Source: Phyllostachys edulis
Taxonomy: Eukaryota > Streptophyta > Magnoliopsida > Poales > Poaceae
Direction: 5' to 3'
Assembly (NCBI GenBank): GCA_036346405.1
Contig: CM070548.1
Coordinates: forward strand, 58,526,611 to 58,590,610
Length of the DNA: 64,000 nucleotides
Shown here: piece after piece, positions 37,065-47,780 of the stretch
Layout: each line of letters begins with the position of its first letter
Position numbering within the stretch: position 1 is the first letter of the stretch
Notes under the pieces: generated by a model
What the model was told of the DNA's origin: nothing
The model's database searches: none
The model's input: the letters and a program-made list of their open reading frames with translations, nothing else
Translations under genes and position numbers: made by a program

Positions 37065-38149
37065 CCTCTTGCACTGGCTTTGGCACGCACACCTCACGCA
37101 CTGCACCGTGCACTCCGTTGGGCAGAACCATCCTTTTGCCGCAACGTCGGTCATGACACACGAGTACTTGAGACTAGCTTTGTTCTCTTTTACTGCGTAG
37201 CCCGCCTCGCTCTCGGCCAAATCTTTCTCCATATGCAAAATAGCACCTTCAAGAGAATTGACATTAGATTGCATTGCAGAAATGCAAACCGACGTCGTTA
37301 GTACGTGGTGCCGTATCACGCCGCCTGTCGTGGTTCGGTCACGTGATTGGGCGCTCAGTTGTGTCCATGTGGCGCGATTGTATCTAGCCACGGTACAGAG
37401 GCGCTATTGAGGTCGATTATTTGTCCGATCGGCCGTTCTAGACACCGTTCCAACCGGGGAAAAGAGAAGAGAGGGGAGAAGAGAAGAGAAGAGAGGGGAG
37501 GAGAGAAGAGGGGCGGTGGAGGACTCTTTCCGGAGTCTTAGTTCTTGGTTGAGTTTCTTGTGCTCGTGTTGTTTATTGTTTATTTCAATAAAGACATGGT
37601 AGGTTAGCGATAATAAATATAGATTAGTGGTAGTAGCTGTAGATCAACATTTTTAGGGTTATGTTGAGTTTAGTTTTGGAATGTGTGTTATTTATTTAAA
37701 TGTTTTAGCAATAACGCTACGCTACCCCCACTAGTAAATCAATTAGTGGAAGACCTAGTCTGCTTAGCTTTAGATCCGTATGACCTAGGGATCTCGGTTT
37801 TAGGGTATTTATAATTTTGCAACTTAATTGAACATTTGTTGTCATAATTTTTTAATTTAATTGAAATAGAGAGAGTATTTTGATATGCATGATGGGATAT
37901 GGTTTTTGTTAAGACTCAATGAAGCATGCTTATTTAGCATGCGTTCTAAATATTTTGAGTCATGTGGTAGGTATGTTAGGTCAATATTTTTTCATAGTGT
38001 TTTATAGGTAGAGAGAAGTTCGTGAGGGGCCATGTGGGGTTGATTTCAGCAATTTTTCATAGACCACAATGTATCAACCGAACACAGATTATCCTTAAAT
38101 CTAGGAGGTGTTGTATTGGCTGACATGGAGCTTCTCGTTGGACCCAGCA
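37065..38149. other. No gene recognised
   Basis: GA-rich microsatellite (AGAAGAGAGGGGAGAAGAG) at about 37460-37510. A 121-codon minus frame at 37026-37391 has no known domain. Part of the interior of the MULE-like element. Confidence 0.4.
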
Positions 38150-38716
38150 CTATATGGTATCACCGTGAGATGCTTGTGGAGCCGTTCGTCGAAAGTGGTC
38201 CATTGGGAGTTAAAGCTGATGGATCGAACAAAGTCATGGTAGACCTAGTTGAAAGCGTACAAACACTATGGCTATGAATGAGTGTTGTTGGTGTAAGCGT
38301 GTCTAAGTACACTTGGCAGTGCCCGTGAAGTGGGGGAGAGTAGTGTGATTGTGTAGGTGGAAGATGAGGATGGTGGTGCAAATGCAGTTGTGGCAAGAAA
38401 TAGGCATGTCGACCCCAGTGGACAGGCGAACAAAGGGATGACATTGAATTCGTAGTGGACGACTTGGAGCGGGAAGATTGGAAGACCAGGGCTGAAGAAC
38501 AAGTATTGAAATAGGACAATGAGGATGAGGACTATTCGGATAATGATGATGTCTCCGATGCGTCGGTGCTTGATGCTTGGAATAGACACAACTTAGGGGG
38601 CTGGTTGTGAGTGATGGCCATGATTCCCGGTGGGAGTATGGGCAGAATGTGATGTGTGTTAATGCCATGTTTGCAGATAAATTAGCTCTGTAGGATGCTG
38701 TCAAATTATGGGAAAT
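38150..38716 (+). pseudogene. MULE transposase N-terminal remnant
   Basis: Short coding pieces in changing frames: VESVQTLWL, an acidic stretch DNEDEDYSDNDDVSDAS near 38517, then a DGHDSRWEYGQN-like block near 38613 and LQDAVKLWEIR-like near 38690. This order (acidic N-terminus, then an SRWEY and DAVKLW block) fits the N-terminal part of MuDR-type transposases. It stops at 38716 where the LTR fragment begins. Heavily degenerate. Confidence 0.45.
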
Positions 38717-39965
38717 TCGGTGCAACACGTTGCATCAAAGTGGCTTGGGGTCGGTGCAAGTGCCATGGTGGTTTTGGTAGGAGTCGGATGGGAGAGACTT
38801 GCCGACATGAAGAGAGCTATTGATGAACCTACGCGTGGCGAAGCATAAGATTACTTCACGTTGATTGACTTGGCCTTTGGAGAAGGGTCGAGAAGGGATA
38901 TTTTAGTATCTTCGCCAAAATATCAAGTTGGTGAACTTGGAGAAACCATGACACGGGAGGGCGCAAATGAGAGACGGTTTAGGTCAAGAGAAGATGAAGT
39001 TCATGAAGAGGCGGATTCAGGTGACCTGGTTCGTCATCCGTTTTGATAAACATGCGTGAGTGTAAACCTATTTATATGTGAGCTTAACGGGTGCCCGACA
39101 AGGTTTTCTCTCTAGACCTAGCCTTCACTATAAAAAAGAGGAGTGCACAATTTGCACTTCAACCAACTCAAGCCTAGAAAACCCTAATTTGTGATTTGGG
39201 GGAAGTGGTGATAGAGGAGGCTACGGTTTGAAGAGAGATGGATTGATTGAGTGCTCAAGTGTTGAGCTTTTTTTTCTCTATGGTGGAGTGGATGTAAACC
39301 AACAATCCCTTAAATAAATCCAAGCAAGTTTGCCCTAAGATGAGTTCTATCTTGTTCATGTTTTCTCTTTGATGTCTTTGAGATTTTTGTGTTCCTTTAG
39401 TTTTGATTGGGTTTTTTTATTTATTTAGCTTACTAGGACTTGTGGGAATTGATCTAAGGTCATCTTAATCATCTTCCACCCATGAGTAAGTTTTTGGATC
39501 AAAGTTTGATTTTTCCCAGTTTTTGTGCCTTCTTGATCTCTATCAAGAAATTCGTGGAACCTTGGCTTTAATCGTTCTGATTGTCGATTGAAATAGGTTA
39601 CTAACCTTCTTGATGAGCCATGTTTGAAATCTTAGGGGATTTGGATCTCAGAATTGAAAGTTATATCAATTTGAGATCACTTCAGACTGCTGACCTTGTA
39701 GTCGGTGGTCAGACGGGCCACCCGACAGTCAAATCGGCCATCGGTGACCAGACCGACCAGCCGGTGGTCAGATCGACCAAGCTTTGGCGGTCAGACCGGG
39801 CAAGAGACTTTGTCCTTGGGGTTTTCAGGTTTTAACAAAAGACTTCCATTGTGTACTTGTGATTTGGATCTTCATAGCTATTGGAATGAAGAAGTTGAAT
39901 ACCGTCGATATTGAAAAAGATAGGTGCTCCTATTCACCCCTTCTAATCGACTTTTCGGTCTAACA
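38717..39965 (+). mobile_element. Fragment of the same LTR family as 26290-28306, opposite orientation
   Basis: GAAATTCGGTGCAACACG onward matches the complement of the solo LTR: GGGAGAGACTTGCCGACATG near 38790, a TATAAAAAAGAGG box near 39130, GGTCAGACCG-type repeats near 39700-39800, and the end TTTTCGGTCTAACA at 39965. The 5' part of the LTR is missing. The 71-codon and 69-codon frames in the GGTCAGACCG region reflect the repeats. Confidence 0.75.
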
Positions 39966-40383
39966 ATTATTCACAAACAAGTATTCGAGCTATTTAATTT
40001 TGTAAAATTAAAGGTAAGTTTATTTAAGTTATTTTAAAAAAAAATACTACTATCATCGGGTGAGAACGCGATTGGGCTCAGTCATCGGCCTGACTTGTGA
40101 TTGGCCTCAGTCGCACTCTAGCCCATTGACTGTGCTCGGCACGGCGGCATAGGCCTCAGTTGCGCCACTAGCTCACGACTGAGATGCGTGGCAGACCAAG
40201 GTCTGAGTCGTTTTTTCATTGAGTGACTGGGCGTCCCACGTCAGCTAATCGCTAGGCTATCTTGCGATTGGACGCAGTCACGCGGTGGCCAACGATTGTT
40301 GGTTATTTTTGTAAAAAAAATAAAACATAGTTTATTTGTATTTTTTTTATAAATGGTTTATTTTGAAAAAAAAAATCCTCACT

Positions 40384-40938
40384 TCAGAGCTTCAGAGAAA
40401 TGTTTTTGAGGAATAACTTCAGAGAAATGTCGTTTCGACTTCCTTGTTCTGAAGGAGGATTAATTATTTTGTTTTTCCTTGCGATTTTGCCTGACATCTA
40501 CGACCTACTCATCTCAGTATCTGCACGCCACTATACATTGCCTGGCACTGGTGGGCGGCTGCTAGCTTAGTCAAGAGGAAGAATAGCCCGATAAGCAAAC
40601 ACAAACCTGTAACTTGTAAGTAATCGTCTCGCTGCAAATCAAGCTCTTCAAGTTAAAGAGTAGCCTGCATGGATTCGCTGAACAGTCGTGGGCATTTGTT
40701 GGATTGGATTGGATTGGATTGGATATTTGGATGACACAGACAAGCGAGCGTGATACACGCGGGGTTCCAAGTTTTCCGCACTAGCAAGCATGGGAATCTT
40801 CGCAAAAACCAGAACTCACTTTGGCTAGGACCACGTGATGACAGGAAGAGGCGGTGTCTCGTGTCTAGTCTCTACTAGTACTAGCAAACGCTAACTAACG
40901 ACCGAACGCGGCGATTCCATATTTTTTTCCACCGTGAT
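40384..40938. other. Spacer without gene; GGATT simple repeat
   Basis: About 550 bases between the MULE-like element and the copia element. A (GGATT)n run of about five units is at 40702-40727. No gene seen. Confidence 0.5.
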
Positions 40939-41421
40939 TGTTGGGTAAGATACTTGTATCCTACTCAACTATGATTCGAAGAAATATGCTAAAAGAATTT
41001 TTACATAAATTCTATTAGGACAAGGATTCTTACTTCCTTTTGTAGAAGAGCTATGTGGCACTATATAAAACCATGAGTGGTGGCTATGGATAATACAAGT
41101 CACAAATCAACTCATACAAAGCAAGAGGCGCACGAAAATATTAGAGATTATGTTATTCTTTAGCACTAAATTCTTGTATAGGACAAGGATCAGAGAGGGG
41201 CCTAAAAGGTTCGAGAGAGTTGTGAGATTACGACAATCCTTTTTTTTTTTGAGGTTGTGCTTAAGGATTTGAGACCGGCTCCGCCAAATCTTTCTCTCTC
41301 ATCGTGATTATTTCATCGTTGTTATTAGGTTCTCTCTATGGGATTCGTCTACTACATTTGTGACATCATGCATGCTCGTACCGTATCTCGCAACTCTGAT
41401 CCGATCTTAGGGCTGATACAC
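40939..41421 (+). repeat. Copia 5' LTR
   Basis: Starts TGTTGGGTAAG; has a TATATAAAACC box near 41060 and the leader word TCTTGTATAGGACAAGGATC, which recurs in the 3' LTR at about 43384. The exact end is inferred from the primer site that follows. Confidence 0.7.
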
Positions 41422-41431
41422 ATTAGAAGTG

Positions 41432-41464
41432 GTATCAGAGTATAACAAATGGTATCAGAGCCAA
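41432..41464 (+). other. Copia primer-binding site (two copies of TGGTATCAGAG)
   Basis: TGGTATCAGAG occurs at about 41432 and again as TGGTATCAGAGCC at about 41451. Both match the 3' end complement of initiator tRNA-Met. One is probably the used site and the other a local duplicate. Confidence 0.75.
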
Positions 41465-41529
41465 GGTCAGATTAATATGATTTGTGAGAAAGTCGGCAAA
41501 GCGTCTAGTGACACAAAATCAAGATCAGT

Positions 41530-42620
41530 GTCTACAATGTGGAATCAAGTGGAGAAATTTGACGGCCGAGAAAATTGTAGCGTTTGCAATGTGTGGTAAA
41601 GGATGTCCTTATTCAACAAGGGTTGATCGATGCTCTTGAAGGGGACAAACCGGAAAAGACATCCGTTGAATAATGGAAGGTGATGGAGAGGAAGGATGTC
41701 AGTACAATCTGTCCATGTCTCTCCGTTGAGGTAAAATACTTGGTGATTAAGGAAAATCACTGAAGAAATTATGGAGTGATTTAGAAGAATTATATACCGC
41801 AAAGTCACTGACAAACTGATGGGTACTGAAGCGGCAATTGTATAGGTTGCGCATGAAGGAAGGCACACGGTTCGTTGACTATCTCAATGTCTTTAACAAG
41901 TTTATCACACAACTGACTAGTGTGGATGAGAAAAATTGAGGAGAACGACAAGGTCGTCATATTGACATCATCTCTACTACCATCATGGGAGCAATTGATG
42001 ACAAATATTCTCGTCAAGAAAAACACTCTCAACTTTAATGAGGTGGTGACATATCTATTGGAGGCGGAGTCCTTGAAAAAGCCATTGAAATCTTCATCGT
42101 CGGGTGATCAAGCATTGGCTACCATAGATGATGCAGGTAAAAACAAAAGTCACAAGAAGAAGAAGGTCAAGATCAAAAACACACGTGTATGATATCTATG
42201 TGATAAGGAAGGTCATACGATAAAGGATTATCTAAGTTTGAAGCAAATGAGGGGAGCATGCTTAGTGACGGTAGCAAAAGATGATTTAGATGTACTAGTT
42301 GCCAGTCAATCAGTTACTTCTCATGGATAGATATTAGATTAAGGTTGTTGCTTCCATATATGTTCAGCAAGGGAGATGTTTGACGAATGATCTCTACGTC
42401 CGACATGTGGAAATATCCACTTAGCGGATTGCAAGGAGTATGCAATTACTAAGGTAAGAGCGGTTACATTGGAGATGTATAATAGAGCACATCGCATATT
42501 GGTAGGAGTTCAGTATGTTCCCGGCTTAAAGAATAATCTAGTATCTGTGAGATCTCTTAAACTCAAAGTTGTGAGGTATCACTTTGAGATGGAGTCATGC
42601 GAGCTACTTGCAAAGCGTAG
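41530..42620 (+). pseudogene. Copia gag and partial protease
   Basis: Starts near 41537 with MWNQVEKFDGREN; continues VIKEKSLKKLW-like and LYTAKSLTNKL near 41790; then KIEENDKVVILTSSLLPSWE and LNFNEVVTYLLEAESL (41920-42192), a typical copia gag (UBN2/retrotran_gag) run. A degenerate zinc knuckle CDKEGHTIKDYL follows near 42200, in which the last Cys is Tyr. A protease-like stretch lies at 42330-42600 with CGNIHLADCKEY and VGVQYVPGLKNNLVS. Stops and frameshifts occur throughout; after about 42620 coding similarity ends. Confidence 0.8.
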
Positions 42621-43170
42621 GTAATTATTAAAAGTATCTGGAGCAATGTAGGATAACAATTAATATGTAATCATAAGGGAAGAGTAGCCAATGGGAGATC
42701 AAATAAAAATCCTAATCTGGAGAAGGAAACCGTGTCATCAACGGTAGATACTTAGATCTTATCTGTAGTTATGCGTGGAACTGCAAAGATGGTTGCAAAA
42801 TCTAGCAGGTGCAAAGATAAATGTGCGGGCTATTGGAAGAAGGAATACTTGGTGGGACCAACCATGCGGTACCAACAAGCAGGTGGAGCTCGGAGGCGGT
42901 ACAAACCTATGGCATGGAGGGTTGTAGAAACATAAGGTGTGGTTAACTAAACTACACAACAAATAAGCTCTTAGGTAGAGTTTCTAGGCGGGCTAGCCAG
43001 GATATCGACACACACATTGTCATGATGCGCATGAGTCCCTGTGGTAGTGCATTCCCAAAGGTGGGAGAAAAAAACAAAAAAAAAAGGAAAAACAAAAAGG
43101 GTGGAGCCATCTTGGAGCGAGTTCTTGTAGGAGCACAGTGACTTCAACGTATAAGAGTCAAGGTGAAGAT

Positions 43171-43410
43171 TGTTGCGTATGGTGACTTATATCCTAATCA
43201 ACTAGGAATTGGAGAAATGTGCTACAAGTATATGAATCCTAATAGGATTAGGATTCCTACTTCATTTTGGAGGAGAACTAGGGGGCACTATATTTATGGA
43301 GAATACAAGATACAAACTAACTCATCCAAAGCAAAAGCCGCACGGGAGGATTAGATGCTACGTTATTTTTGTAGCACTAGATTCTTGTATAGGGCAAGGA
43401 TCCGAGAGTC
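43171..43410 (+). repeat. Copia 3' LTR, truncated
   Basis: TGTTGCGTATGGTGACTTAT after a purine tract. It parallels the 5' LTR (AGGATTCCTACTTC, CACTATATTTATGG, AGCACTAGATTCTTGTATAGG) and breaks off at about 43410, where unrelated CT-rich sequence starts. Confidence 0.75.
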
Positions 43411-44009
43411 CTATACTCCGCCTCCCCCAGCTCCCTCAGTGCCACCACCCTCGGACTCCGCCTCCCCCGGCTCCCTCCTCCGACTGGCGGTGCCCCCTCC
43501 GGCTGCTCTGCGCATCCTCGGTCCGACGAGGTAAGGTTCCACCTCCCCTCACAAAATTTTAGATCCAAAACTTCTTCTTCTAGGATGCTATTGAATGAAT
43601 CATATCGGTTGAATTCCAATGCCTGTGCACATGGAGTCAAGGGATGATTGCTGGGAAAGGAGATAACTTTGTGATTAGCATCATGTAATGCGACCTCAGA
43701 ATTAACTATGCATATAGAGGTTTCATTAGGGAATTAAAATTGTACTTCTTAGATGGTAGAACTTGTGCAACTATGATCTTTAGAGCTAGGAATTGTTAAT
43801 TTCATACTTGTAGATTTGAGTTATAGCCTTTTGTAGTTTCTAATGCCCTCTCAGCTAGATTTGTAGACAGTAATGCTAGTTCTGTGGTGTTTTACTTATG
43901 TGCATTGATATTCCAAGAGTACTTGCTGTTTAGGAATTAAATTTCAGTGTTGTAGCATATCGAACCCTGAAATAGTTTCAAGAATCGATTCGTTTTTATG
44001 CACTGATTT

Positions 44010-44445
44010 TCCAATATGATTTTAACAACCGGCTACTTTTGACAGATCATGCCATTTATCACAACAAATGAGAACATTTTGTTTGTTCATTCACAATGCT
44101 TTATGATGTGTCTATTATTGAATAGTTAAGAGTATCAAGACTTGTGCATGCTTGTTATTGCCCTTCTTCTGTTATATGAAATATTCTGTTTATCATTGAC
44201 TTATTAGTGGAGACGGCTAGAGCATTCTTTGGATATTCTCTTGGGTTAAGATGTGCATGATTCTAGGTGATGATGAAAATCAGACAGATTCCCATTGATT
44301 TTTTAATATGATTTTAACAACCAGCTACTCTTCACAGATCATGCCACTTTTTACAATAAATTGAACATTTTGTTTTGTTCATTTACAATGCTTTATGATG
44401 TGTTTGCTATTGAATGGTCAAGAATATCAGATGTTACCTCTTACA
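44010..44445 (+). repeat. Duplicated segment in the L13a-like intron
   Basis: 44010-44145 and 44305-44445 are two similar copies (both include ATATGATTTTAACAACC and CAATGCTTTATGATGTGT), offset by about 295 bases, with about 15 percent differences. This is an old local duplication. Confidence 0.75.
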
Positions 44446-44642
44446 TTTAGTGCACTACACACTAGCATCACATTACTTTGATTCAAAGATGCCAATCTGG
44501 ATTGAATTTTCTTTAACATTTAAACTCTGATGTGATTTTTCACTGAGCCTATGATGTGAGCTAAATATTTGCTACTCTTGATGGGTTTTCCCAGTTGATG
44601 ATGTCAAACCACCAAGATCTCTGAGGCTCATTACTTTTTCAG

Positions 44643-44783
44643 GAGTTGGAAGCGAAGAGAAAGGAAAAGACCAAGGTTGCATATGAGAGGAGGAAGGAAC
44701 AGGCGAAACTGCCTCTCAAGGCTGATAAGGAAGCTGAGAAGTTTGGATCTCAGCTTCTGATTCTGGCCTCGATCAAATGTTGA
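44643..44783 (+). pseudogene. L13a-like terminal exon
   Basis: A 141-base open exon, 46 codons and stop, rich in Lys, Glu and Arg, as the C-terminal helix of uL13. Intact splice acceptor and stop codon; no frameshift inside. It could be transcribed if an upstream promoter exists. Confidence 0.65.
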
Positions 44784-44860
44784 GAAGCTGTGCTTTTGTT
44801 CATCAATTTTGTGGAACACATGTCCTCTTATTTCAAGTAGTTTGGTAACTCTGATAGTAC

Positions 44861-45847
44861 AATCAGGGTGGTGAACTGTTGTTATACATCCAATTCTGTT
44901 TCATTTATAAAAAAGTGTGTACATGGAGATTCTGTTGATGGTTGTGAGATCATATTACCAATCCATTTTGTTCTTATGGTTGCTTGTATTGAACTGTCGT
45001 TGCAGTCCATGTCATGTGTTATTTGGATAAATTTACGTATAAACATTTATTATTTAACTAAAAAGGTTCCATGATATGGATGAGTAATATCATATAAAAA
45101 TTCTTGTAAATATGTAATTTTTCCTTTTCCTTTTATATATAAAAATATACACAGCAGAATCCTTTCCTACTGTTTTTCCTAAAAAAAGGTTCCAAGATCT
45201 TTTCAAGTCAAAATGGGAGCTTAAGAATCAGGTGATATATATACGACATCATGTTTGGTCAAGTTGCTTTTGGCTCCAATGGCTGATAGATTTAATTGTC
45301 GTTAAGATTTAAATTTTTAGGGTAACGTTTTGTATTTAATACTTGGTGCAATCCTTACGGTATTCAAATAATGCAATGCAAATGAATATGCGAAAGTTCA
45401 AAGTATCACATACATGTAACATTTTGTATTTAATACCTGTCAATTGAGACGTTAGTATGTTTCATTATTAAATTTACATTTCCATGCGAACGTGAAAAAA
45501 TCAAATAAAACACACTCATAATGTTTGTTATACGGCATCAAACAAACCGTCATTTATCTTAGGGGCATTTCAGATATTTTTTTAACTCAGAAGCTCCTGT
45601 CAATCTACTTAAAAGTCAAACTGCCAAATACCAAACGTCTTCAGCTCAGCCAATAACTACTTTTCAGAAAAGTTGCACCCATACCAAACAATCCCTTATG
45701 CGTGGCATTCTTAATGACTGTTTTTTCACATGTAGCAGTACATCTTTTTTTCCTAATGACTGTTTTTTCACATGTAGGAGTGCATCTTTTATCACTTGCG
45801 CATGGAGGTACAGGATCACCGAAAACCTCGACATTCGAGGACTACTG
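44861..45847. other. No gene seen; AT-rich with a small tandem duplication
   Basis: 3' flank of the L13a fragment, then AT-rich DNA. AATGACTGTTTTTTCACATG occurs twice, at about 45714 and 45754. The piece 45250-45690 (GTTTGGTCAAGTTGC ... CATACCAAACAATCCC) may be a decayed MITE. Confidence 0.45.
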
Positions 45848-47185
45848 TGTTAGTGATATGCCTTAGAGACGATCATGGAGATGATTGTATCACTTCTATA
45901 TTTATGATCTTCTGAATAATATACTATTTTGTTCCCTAAATAAATATCTTTCATATTGATCAACAAGTATGTGACTTGTTCGTGGTATTCTTTATTCATG
46001 TTTTGATGTTATTCTAAATTATCTCTAATGTTATATTACTATGTGGGATAATTATGATTTATAGATCAGCACACGTATTGATTGATGATCATGTTCCACG
46101 GATCATGGATATAAGAATATCAAATTAATAATGTGAACACATGTTAGAGAACATGGTGTTGGATTTACCTACCATGAGACACTATGGGAATTATTGTATT
46201 CTTAAGTACTATCAGTTAGTCTCATACATAGTGTATGTAGGATCCTTAGACCCGAGATCATCATAGTTTCCTACATGTGTAATAGTTTACTTAGGGGTTG
46301 CCAAACACCGCTTCGTAACTGGGTGATCATAAAGGTTCGGGTTTACGATGAAACATGTGAAGGAATGTGAGCGATCAAGATGGAATTTGCTCCTCCTATT
46401 TAACGGAAGAGATATCTCTGGGCCCCTCGATGTAGTTGGATTAAGGAAGTGCATGGCCATACCAAATGTGTTTGAGGAGTCAATCACAACTTAGTAATCT
46501 GCTACAGGTTCTAGTGAAGGATCGAGCTATCAAAGAATGGCACACTTCTCGCCTTGAGTTCGATCTGGTATCGTGAGGCAAAGGGATCGGTACATAAGCA
46601 CTATATAGGTTTGTCTGATATGATCTTTATGTATATTTGGGAGTCGCTATGTCTTGCTAGAGACCACTACCGACTCATGGACCAGAAAGGAGTTTTCAAC
46701 CCATGGTTGAATATACATGAACCTATATGATCACACACTTAATGGGTTGGAACGATAAGGGCCCAGATGATAGTTTCCTAGTGAGATACGATCTCAACTC
46801 ATATCGGATAAGGATCCGATTGGAGGTTATATAAAGAGAGATGCGGGGCTAAAGGAGTTATCTCGAGACACACCCATCGAAGCCCTAGCCAACACCTCTC
46901 AAAGCTCCTATCGTGCACGTTAGTGGTAGCACACCGACGCACGGCGTTCTATCCCTAGACATGTGGACTTTGGTAGAGGCGCTGCTGCGACTGTGGCGCT
47001 GATCGGGTCGATCACAAGGAAGAGACGGTTGACCAGAGGACGATCAACTACTTTCACTACATCGATGCGTACTACGTTGAACCGGCCACTTCAACTCTAC
47101 TTTCGCTGTACTACACGTCTAGTGGTAATAATCTATGATTTTTTATTCGCATAACTTTTTGGTTTACACGATAAAATTTTTTAGT
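45848..47185 (+). mobile_element. Copia-like LTR, solo or remnant
   Basis: Starts TGTTAGTGATATGCCTTAG, a beginning I recognise from copia-type LTRs of grasses. A TTATATAAAGAGAG box is at about 46827, followed by a leader with ACACCCATCGAAGCCC. The end is degenerate near 47150-47185 (ATTCGCATAACTTTTTGGTT). No internal coding or primer site follows, so it is a solo LTR or fragment. Borders are approximate. Confidence 0.5.
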
Positions 47186-47186
47186 C

Positions 47187-47224
47187 TGCGCTAGTGTAGC
47201 CTAAATGCGCTAGTGTAGCCTAAA
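47187..47224. repeat. 19-base tandem pair
   Basis: TGCGCTAGTGTAGCCTAAA occurs twice in a row. It lies between the LTR remnant and the upstream region of the SAP gene. Confidence 0.8.
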
Positions 47225-47225
47225 T

Positions 47226-47780
47226 GTATTCCCTCGTACTGCAGCCATTACCACGGAAGGTCAGGATAACCAGAATTTCTTCCGTACGGTCGATACCAGC
47301 TCCGAGTGCAGAATACGCCGGTAGATGCAATTTGCAGCCGAACGCGACGGACCTACGAGGTAACAAACGCTCGTTTCTCTTCGCCGCCCAACTGCTCCCA
47401 TCAGCACTCACCCCCGCCGTTGCAACCCAACCGTCGTAGTTGTTGCCGTCCCACCCACCGTTCGGTTTCCGTGGCCGTGGCCGCGCGTTCGTGCGAACGC
47501 CGCCACGGCTACGTACGGCCTCCTTAGCTAAGCTGCGCCGCGCCTCTCGATTTGTCGTACCGTTGTCGCTATTCCTTCCCGTCGCTTGAAACAAAAGCCA
47601 AATCGATCCCCCACTCCACTCCACCTTTCGGCCGCTGCCTTCCTTTGCGTGACGCCTTTTTAATCCATCTGCATCTGTGACTGTCTGCGCGGCGCTTTGC
47701 CATTGGCTTTGGCTTTGCGTGCCTCTGCCTCCTTCCTTCCCTGGCGGTCTGTTTACCTGCAAGAGCCGGCCCGGCCGGTC
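47226..47780 (+). promoter_or_regulatory. Upstream region and leader of the SAP gene
   Basis: Composition changes to GC-rich from about 47380. No clear TATA box is seen; TTTTTAATCC near 47657 is a weak candidate. The leader near 47700-47780 is in frame with the CDS without a stop (from an ATG at 47697), so a longer N-terminus is formally possible, but 47781 is preferred because the family begins close to the A20 finger. Confidence 0.4.

Larger units (their letters stand above)
35937..40383 (+). mobile_element. Mutator-like element with degenerate long inverted ends
   Basis: The left end (GAGGATTTTTTTTCC, then AAATAAACC and ACAAAAACAACCTACAATCG) is mirrored at the right end (complement of 40240-40383). 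Similarity continues into a region of repeated GATTAG/GCCTA/AGTCGC words on both sides, so the inverted ends are 200 bases or more. Long ends of this build are typical of MULEs. Inside lie a transposase remnant (38150-38716), an LTR fragment and a small MITE. I could not find a clear 9-base target duplication. Confidence 0.6.
40939..43410 (+). mobile_element. Ty1/copia element, internally deleted, 3' LTR truncated
   Basis: 5' LTR from 40939 (TGTTGGGTAAGATACTTG) to about 41421, PBS near 41432-41464, gag and the start of protease, then a jump to the 3' side with a purine tract AAGGTGAAGAT and a 3' LTR from 43171 (TGTTGCGTATGGTGAC) that stops at about 43410. Integrase, RT and RNase H are absent, so only about 1.75 kb of interior is left. 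Confidence 0.85.
43411..44860 (+). pseudogene. Ribosomal protein L13a-like gene fragment (3' end)
   Basis: The only recognisable coding part is the last exon, 44643-44783: ELEAKRKEKTKVAYERRKEQ, then KEAEKFGSQLLILASIKC and a TGA stop. This is the C-terminal tail of cytosolic 60S ribosomal protein L13a (uL13), whose plant forms end in a similar basic coiled run and ILAPxKY. A splice acceptor (TTTTTCAG) stands right before it. No earlier L13a exon is seen; 43411-43540 is CT-rich and could be leader, with a GTAAGG donor at about 43531. The upstream piece reads as intron. The fragment starts where the copia 3' LTR is cut off, so it is a partial gene copy, not a full gene. The final tail differs from the usual KY end. 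Confidence 0.65.

Noticed and set aside
37026..37391. 121-codon minus frame considered as a gene
   Set aside because: No recognisable domain, in a repeat-rich interior, no supporting start or splice context.
38160..38728. Minus-strand frames of 105-141 codons
   Set aside because: Antisense to the decayed MULE transposase fragment; no domain of their own.
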